Source: Welwitschia mirabilis (lineage: Eukaryota; Gnetophyta; Gnetopsida; Welwitschiales). From it: a DNA stretch of 26,279 nt. Both the position numbers and the translations under genes were made by a program. Position 1 is the first letter of the stretch. Every line of letters begins with the position of its first letter. Below the pieces are notes generated by a model. The model saw only the letters and a list, made by a program, of their open reading frames with translations. It ran no database searches and was not told the origin of the DNA. Location of the stretch: positions 174,236,387-174,262,665 of the forward strand of contig JBOZIK010000001.1 of NCBI GenBank assembly GCA_051453625.1. The letters are read 5' to 3'. Below are positions 20,540 through 26,279 of the stretch, in pieces.

Positions 20540-20995
20540 AGAAGGAGCCACCTTGAAGTGGGTGCATTCCCAAAGGACTGACGAAGATAAGAATATAACC
20601 CAGTTCTTATACCATAATATCTCTATGAATTCTAAGGAGATGATCATTATTAAACTTCCTTTCATCTCTATAAACATCATGCCTACCAGAGTAAGTATAG
20701 TTTTTATCAATTATGAAACCGATCTAAATGTGATAGATTCATTGTTCCTTAAGAAGCTCAAAATGGGTTATCTCTTAAATGTAAAGAAAAGTATGATGAT
20801 CATATGGTTCAATGACCATGAGAAAAAATCAAAAGGAATAGTTACTTTACCTATTAAAGTGTCTTAAAAGGTTAACAACACTAAATTCCACATAATAGAC
20901 AATGCAACAGCATTTAATTTATTATTAGGACATCTTTAGATAATGGACATAAGGGCAATCATATTTCTACCCCATTAAAAGATAAAATTTATAGG
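20540..20995 (+). pseudogene. Gypsy retropepsin-like protease remnant
   Basis: A 104-codon frame (20553-20867), continued after a stop, aligns with the plant gypsy protease pattern: an active-site region reading FINYETDLNVI, in which the usual Asp-[Thr/Ser]-Gly is destroyed (Asn, Tyr, Glu); then a LysLysLeu-Met-Gly turn, KSKGIVTLPIKV, and FHIIDNATAFNLLLGHL, the flap-to-C-terminal block (canonically ending LLGRPW). The stop after LGHL replaces a Trp or Gln codon. The domain would cleave Gag-Pol; this copy is inactive. Confidence 0.7.
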
Positions 20996-21235
20996 CTCTA
21001 AAATTTTAGTGCCATTATAATGAACTCATACTGTGAAAAATGTAAAAGATTCATTGATATGATCTTCTCCATCACTGTTTCCTGCACTTGAGAAGATGAC
21101 TATTCCTTTCTAACATTTTGAACATGATCCACTGGACCCTCATAAGATGAAGGTCTCACCCATTTCTGACACTTAAATTTTAGACATGCGATGTATTTCA
21201 TTTCTTTTAGATGATTTTCCAATTAGCTCATGATT

Positions 21236-21470
21236 TAAAATTTTTAAAAAAAGGAAAAATTTTTAAAAAAAAAGAGAACCCTAATTTAACCCCAAAAAAA
21301 CTCAAAATAATAAAAAAATGAAAATACAAAAATAAAACATGTACATATGTGAACATTAAAAAAAAGAATAAAATACATAACACAAAAAAGACAAAAAATA
21401 ATAAAATATAGGGAAAAATTAAAATAAGACAAAACAAAAAAAATAGACACAAAAAAAAAATGCTAGTTAA
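21236..21470 (+). repeat. A-rich low-complexity tract inside the gypsy element
   Basis: About 235 bases, mostly A, with short G and C interruptions, between protease and RT. It reads as a hydrophobic Phe/Leu frame on the minus strand (21228-21452), which is a composition artefact. It may be an expanded poly(A) of a small retroinsertion or slippage. Confidence 0.6.
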
Positions 21471-22114
21471 CTCATTTAGTTAAATGTAAAGGATAGAATC
21501 CATGATGGTTAAAGTACCTCATACAAAATGAATTCACTCATCCTAGCAAAGTCTTGGTGGCTGAGAAAAAGTTTCAACCTATTTTACTGAACATAAACAT
21601 TCACACAACATAATATTCAAAGACGTTTTTTCTTTTTCCAAAAAAAGAAAGAGAAAAATTTCTTCTAAAATAGTTTATGTCTGCATTTTTCAAGTCTTTT
21701 AACCAAAGTAATTTAACATGTTATTCAGTCTCTAATTTTGGTTTACCGCTTGTTTTTATTCTTATGTTAATTTTTTGGCTTGTAGTATATCACAATGAGA
21801 AGTTGGTTGAACACACTCTTGCATTTCATCCTTGATGGTTAGCCTATTAAATAATATGTCAATCTCAATCTTGTCAATTTTAAGTATAATGATTTCTTAA
21901 GAAAACCTTGTATCTTCTTAAGTAAAGAACAAATAGGTGAAAACACTAAGGCATATGAAATAATGAAGTCAAAAAATGTAAAATAATCTCTACCAAAACA
22001 ATAGAATGTCATAACATACAACTTCCTTGTGGACCCCTTTAGTTGATAAAAATCTCTTAAGATTAATGAATAAATATTGGAACAAGCTAAATCTAAGTTT
22101 GAAAATGTGCTATC

Positions 22115-22990
22115 TTCCAATAGGAACATCTTTGCTTGGCATTATAAAGATATGTTAGAAATCGACAAATGAATAGTTATACATAACATTGTTCTAAAGC
22201 CAAACTCAATCTCAGTGAGATAAAAGGTTATTAAGCTAAACCCTTATCTTGCATTAGTAGTAAAACAAGATCTAGAGCATCTTTTAACTGGTCATTNNNN
22301 NNNNNNNNNNNNNNNNNNNNNNNNNNNNNNNNNNNNNNNNNNNNNNNNNNNNNNNNNNNNNNNNNNNNNNNNNNNNNNNNNNNNNNNNNNNNNNNNATTT
22401 TATCTAACTAATAGACTATTCAGATTGGCTATTAACTATAGTGGTCATTCTACAGAAGAATGGTCAAATTAGGATTTGTATTAATTATCATGATTTAAAT
22501 AAGATTACCTTGATTACTATCCTTTGTTAAACATCGACATCCTAGTAGATAATAATTGTTAGTAATGACCTCTTATCATCATGGATGATTATTTAGGTTA
22601 TAATCAGATATTTATTAATGCTGAAGATAAGCACAAAACAACTTTTATAACATCATGGAATCTCTTCTATTACATCATCATGTCCTTCAATTTAAAGAAT
22701 TCTAGTGCAACCTACTAGCATGTAATGACACGTATCTTTCATAACATGGTTCATCATAATATGGAAGACTACATCGATGACCTTATAGTTAAGTTAAAGA
22801 TAATTATTGATCATCGTAATGATTTAAATTAATTATTCACATAAGCAAGATGTATAATCTATGTTTAAACCCAAAGAAATATGAATTCAGTATGCCATCA
22901 AGGAAACTCTTAGGCTTCATGGTATTAAAACGAGTCATAGAAACTGATCCTGATAAGATTAAGGCAATTATCAATATGCCATCACCATGT
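22115..22990 (+). pseudogene. Gypsy reverse transcriptase remnant (interrupted by gap)
   Basis: The N-terminal lead-in NIFAWHYKDM is at about 22122-22151, a block that precedes RT in plant gypsy elements. After the gap come ILQKNGQIRICINYHDLNK (fingers, about 22450-22505) and, after a frameshift, GYNQIFINAEDKHKTTF (22596 on). The catalytic box YIDD is intact at 22770-22781, within DYIDDLIVK. The C-terminal thumb follows, with KLLGFMV and DPDKIKAIINMPSP (22946 on). A CAG or CAA codon has become TAG in the SATY-stop-H motif. RT copies element RNA into DNA; frameshifts and stops inactivate it. Confidence 0.85.
22297..22396. other. Assembly gap (100 N) inside the RT remnant
   Basis: Exactly 100 N. 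RT motifs occur on both sides in the expected order, so the join is probably correct. Homology suggests that only a short stretch is missing. Confidence 0.98.
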
Positions 22991-23149
22991 AACTTAAAAT
23001 AATTACATAGTATCTAAGGTAAACTATAAGAAATATTTCAATTAATTTTAAATTTGATATATTGCTATGAATCATTTATGCATTTACTCAAGAAATATAA
23101 CCAGTTCAACTGGGATAAAAATTATCAAAAAGATATAGATAGAATTACA

Positions 23150-23420
23150 TAATATTTGACATCTACCCGTGATCTAAGTTCACCTAAGCCTGATCAATCA
23201 TTCTACCTTTACTTATCATATGCATCATTATTAATTAGTGAAATGATCTATCAATGTGATGAAATACACTAATATAACCTAATTTATTACATTATTACAA
23301 TACTACATCAATATGAGAAAAATTACACTGAAGCAAAAAAGGCAAGTTTGAGTTTAGCTTTTGCTTCATATAAGTTTCTTCATTATATGATGATAAAAAA
23401 AATAATTATAATTAATAATT
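23150..23420 (+). pseudogene. Gypsy RNase H remnant (RT-linked)
   Basis: KPDQSFYLYLS marks the start, where the family has P-[FL]-x-L-x-x-D, and ISEMIYQCDE follows. The block NYTEAKKASLSLAFASYKF keeps the catalytic Glu (GAA 23330-23332), followed by LHYM. The domain is followed directly by a linker with HLIKYSTSSTCLTKWASIL, the family's thumb-like H-P-L-K-x-L block. Confidence 0.75.
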
Positions 23421-23639
23421 AGAATTTTTTCAAACATCTAATTAAATACTCTACTAGTAGTACATGTCTAACAAAGTGGGCATCAATTCTCACTGAATTC
23501 AACTTAGAATTCCAATTTCAAAAATCAATCAAGGGAAAGTGCATAATCAGACAAATGGTATATCTAACAATAGAAGCTAAAGATAAAATAGCAAATGAAT
23601 CTTAAAAATTCCTTGATGAAGAAATTAATTTTCTAAAAA

Positions 23640-24060
23640 TGAAAAATAATTATAATGCATTAATGTTTTTTTATGGTGCATCCAACCAAAATAGTGGATT
23701 TGCAAAGTAGTCTTCTTCATCAATAATAAACTAGCTTGCCATTCTCTTTAAGTTGAATTTTCATTGCACAAAAAACATTACTGAATAGAAGGCTTTGAGA
23801 AGAGAAATCATGCTATCCATTCAAGTAGTTTTTAAGAAAATATGCATTTTTGGTAACTCACAATTAATCATCAACCAAGTCTTAGACAAGTACAAATCTA
23901 AATTAGGAACCTAGGTGAATACCTTAGAAAAGTAAGAAAGCTTCTTGTATTATTTAAGATATGTGAAATTCTAGTTATTTCTAGAAATGAAAATCAATTT
24001 GTAGATTGCCTTGAAAACTTTGCACAAATGAGTTTTAGAGATTTATCCCTTAAAGAGTAT
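23640..24060 (+). pseudogene. Second (archaeal-type) RNase H remnant
   Basis: The four-residue catalytic plan of type I RNase H can be followed. The first Asp is lost (FYGAS in place of F-D-G-A-S, TAT at 23672-23674). Glu is kept in TE-stop-KAL. The second Asp is lost (FGNSQLIINQV, AAC at 23855-23857). The last Asp is kept in ENQFVDCLENFA (GAT 24004-24006). An extra RNase H between RNase H and integrase is known for the plant Tat group, which makes this the lineage-diagnostic part of the element. Confidence 0.75.
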
Positions 24061-24172
24061 ATTACAACATGAATATTACCCAAAAAATTTTTGATAAACA
24101 TCAGATAACTACTTATCTAGGGTTATCGAGATAAGTCAATTGATAAAATATCCTAAAGCAAATGACCATTGG

Positions 24173-24388
24173 TATGACACTTAGTAAATTACTTCACTAA
24201 TGAAAAACTACCTAAAAATCTCTCTTCATTATAGAAGTGGAACTTATAACACTTAGTAAATTACTTCACTAATGAAAAAATACCTAAAAATCTCTCTTCA
24301 TTATAGAAGTAAAACTTATGACACTTAGTAAATTACTTCACTAATGAAAAACTACCTAAAAATCTCTCTTCGTTATAGAAGTGGAACT
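24173..24388 (+). repeat. Three tandem 72-bp units within gypsy pol
   Basis: Units at 24173-24244, 24245-24316 and 24317-24388. Units 1 and 3 differ at one base, and unit 2 differs from unit 1 at four. The period is 24 codons, and the frame (LVNYFTNEKLPKNLSSL in each unit) is the same as that of the upstream RNase H remnant. It lies in the linker between the second RNase H and integrase. The near-identity of the units contrasts with the decay of the flanks. Confidence 0.95.
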
Positions 24389-25500
24389 TCAAGGATTAAG
24401 CAATGCACTTCATTCTAATTCAAGGTTAATTATATAAGAAGTAAAACAAAAGTGTCCTATTCAGATGCTTAAAGTCAAGTAGAGTTACTTATGTCTTAAA
24501 ATAAACCCATGTTAGATTATGTAGGCCCCATCAAGGGGCAAGATCATTGTTGGATCACGTCATATGGTTTGGCTATTTCTAGAAAATAATGAGTAATAAC
24601 TATTTTTAGATAGTGATAATATGTCACACTTTTTAGATATTTTCATCATAAATACATCAATCACCTACTAAGCCTTTTTCTTGTAATCTAATTTGGATTT
24701 TTAAAAATTGGGGAATGGATTTAGTTGATCCTATTACACCTACCTCACTGGGACAACATGTGTTCATCCTTACTATGATAGAATATTTTTCTAAACTAGT
24801 CAAAGTAGCCCCATTATGGTAAATAACATCAAAGAAAATTTAAAATTTTATTCTTAATCACATCATTACTAGATTTGACACACCTTGTGTCATTGTCACT
24901 GATAATAATCCATAGTTTAAATCATCAGAATTAAGAAATTTCTTAAAAAAATTTAGGATAAAACATTCCTTTTAATGCAATGTTATCCTAAGGCAAACGG
25001 GCAAGCTAAAGCCACAAATAAATTGATCATAAATTATGTTAAGAAGATCTTATAAAGGAATACAAGGTCATGGCATGATAAACTACCTTTATCATTATGG
25101 GATTACTTTGCTAAAATAAAAATTGCTATAGTGATAACACCATTTTAGTTAGTCTATGGTACTAAAGTAGTTTTGCCCACTTAAATTCAGATTTCGATAT
25201 TAAAAAAACTAGTTAAGGATATAAAGTTATCTGATATAGATAAGGAAGTGTGATTTACACAACTCAAAACTTTAGATGAAAAATGAGTAAAAGCCTTATA
25301 AAAAACTCAACTTTATTAGAAGTAAATTAGTAAGGCATATAACAAGGATATGAACCCAACATCTTATGATATATTCAACTTAGTATTAAAAGGAAACTTA
25401 TTTGAAAAGCTTCAAACTTTTCACCAAATTAATTAGGACCAATCTTTATCTCATGAAAATTCAATAAGAAACATACAAACTAAGGATTTTAAATGGTGTT
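24389..25500 (+). pseudogene. Gypsy integrase remnant
   Basis: After a poorly preserved HHCC zinc region (24400-24560) comes the core. WGMDLVDP holds the first Asp at 24718-24720. VTDNNP holds the second Asp at 24901-24903. PKANGQAKATNK (from 24987) has Lys at 25008-25010 where the third catalytic Glu belongs (GAA to AAA). LVYGTKVVLPT (near 25149) shows the same Glu-to-Lys change. The chromatin-proximal C-terminal block NLVLKGNLFEKL follows near 25378. The catalytic triad is therefore broken. Confidence 0.8.
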
Positions 25501-26206
25501 TAAGAAAGTAAACTGATAAACTCCATATATCTTTGACCTTAGTATCACTGAAATAAATTTCAAAATACATGTCATTTTTATTTCATATTGTAATTTAGTT
25601 ATTTCTAAATTTTTGTTAGTGAGTTTGCATAGTTTTTTATTGTATATATACATCACCTTTTATGCAAGATAACATTAGGCATTTTTCATGCATTGCAAAA
25701 ATTCCATAATTTGGTTTCCATATTTGAAGTCTAGACTATGACTAATGATATTCCTCTAGTCTTTCCTCCTCTCTATTGAAGGCACACACTACTTACCTTT
25801 AGGTAAAATGTGAATTAGGTAAAGTACTAGACTCTACTATGATTGATATTCCACTTCATAAGGCTCCACTTATGAAAGATGATGATGATGACATATATTG
25901 CATTGAGTCATGCCATGACACACTTGATCCTTTCTTAACCATGATTCACATCCTTGCATGAGAGTTCTTATTTTACTTAATCATATATCACCATCATTAT
26001 TCCACTAGATATTAGTGGGTACATATTCCTCTTGTCATGCACCTCATCACATCCTTCATTTATCATTATTACCTCATTTAATCCATTTTACTCATACCTA
26101 CCATGTCATCCTATTCATCATACCCATGTCACATCTCCTAAGCTCTCATTTTTATCTTATTTTATAAAATAAAGAACAAAAGGTAGGAAAAATTCAAAGA
26201 AAATAA

Positions 26207-26211
<5 letters not shown>
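25501..26211. other. Stretch with no recognisable gene
   Basis: Presumably gypsy 3' untranslated sequence or flank. It has a short GAT repeat (about 25877-25891) and a pyrimidine-rich plus strand after 25900 with many CAT/TCA words. No polypurine tract or LTR was identified. Confidence 0.4.

Positions 26212-26279
<68 letters not shown>
26212..26279 (+). repeat. (AG)n microsatellite, truncated by window end
   Basis: 34 uninterrupted AG units (68 bases) running to the last base of the window. Confidence 0.99.

Larger units (their letters stand above)
20040..25500 (+). mobile_element. Decayed Ty3/gypsy retrotransposon, Tat-type
   Basis: Domain order is gag zinc finger, protease, RT, RNase H, a second RNase H, integrase. 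RT before integrase defines Ty3/gypsy, and the extra RNase H between RNase H and integrase is the hallmark of the plant Tat (Tat/Ogre) group. The element is broken by many stops and frameshifts and by a 100-N gap inside RT. LTRs, PBS and polypurine tract were not found, so the limits given are those of the recognisable coding remnants. Confidence 0.8.

Noticed and set aside
20528-20710. 60-codon minus-strand open frame
   Set aside because: It is the antisense shadow of the gypsy protease remnant, whose plus-strand translation carries family motifs.
21228-21452. Highly hydrophobic 74-codon minus-strand frame resembling a membrane protein
   Set aside because: It is the translation of an A-rich low-complexity tract (TTT and TTC codons); the apparent transmembrane character is a composition artefact.
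21839-22129. 96-codon minus-strand open frame
   Set aside because: It overlaps the region leading into the plus-strand gypsy RT, whose motif NIFAWHYKDM lies at its edge; no independent support.

Overview
This window looks like nuclear DNA of a seed plant. It is very AT-rich and almost entirely non-coding. It holds decayed LTR retrotransposons of both plant superfamilies (Ty1/copia and Ty3/gypsy), tRNA-derived SINE-like units, a spliced gene start with a pyrimidine-rich leader, and two scaffold gaps of exactly 100 N (862-961 and 22297-22396). The species cannot be named from the sequence. I see no bacterial operons, CRISPR arrays, rRNA or functional tRNA genes.

Left end (1-1460). The only plausible host gene lies here, on the minus strand. 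Exon 1 (1009-1233) encodes 75 residues and ends at a good splice donor. A candidate exon 2 (774-834) continues the frame. The 5' leader is CT-rich with a 31-bp duplication, and this segment is visibly richer in CG dinucleotides than the rest of the window. The protein family is not recognised. The presumed downstream intron carries a cluster of an 8-bp motif in both orientations (193-589). Just upstream of the gene are two SINE-like units with pol III A and B box remnants (about 1530-1640 and 1918-2110).

Middle (2111-17220). After about 5.4 kb of featureless AT-rich DNA comes a full-length but dead copia element (7479-13717). It has two ~195-bp LTRs, an initiator-tRNA-Met-type primer binding site, and gag zinc knuckle, protease, integrase, reverse transcriptase and RNase H remnants in copia order. 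At 15454-15705, on the minus strand, is a miniature LTR element (TRIM-like), with PBS and polypurine tract only about 75 bp apart. A strongly purine-rich block follows (16540-17220).

Right end (17221-26279). A decayed 'TCAAACT'-type repeat field and a 49-bp duplication precede a second dead element. This is a Ty3/gypsy relic of the Tat type (about 20040-25500): gag zinc-finger remnant, protease, RT with an intact YIDD box, RNase H, a second (archaeal-type) RNase H, an in-frame 72-bp triplication, and integrase. The window ends in an (AG)n microsatellite.

Most catalytic losses in both elements are G-to-A or C-to-T changes (Asp to Asn, Glu to Lys, Gln to stop), as expected for long-methylated, deaminated repeats. 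Nothing here looks like an intact novel biological system. The items most worth checking are the unrecognised gene start, the 72-bp in-frame triplication, the TRIM-like element with its adjacent open frame, and the 8-bp motif cluster.
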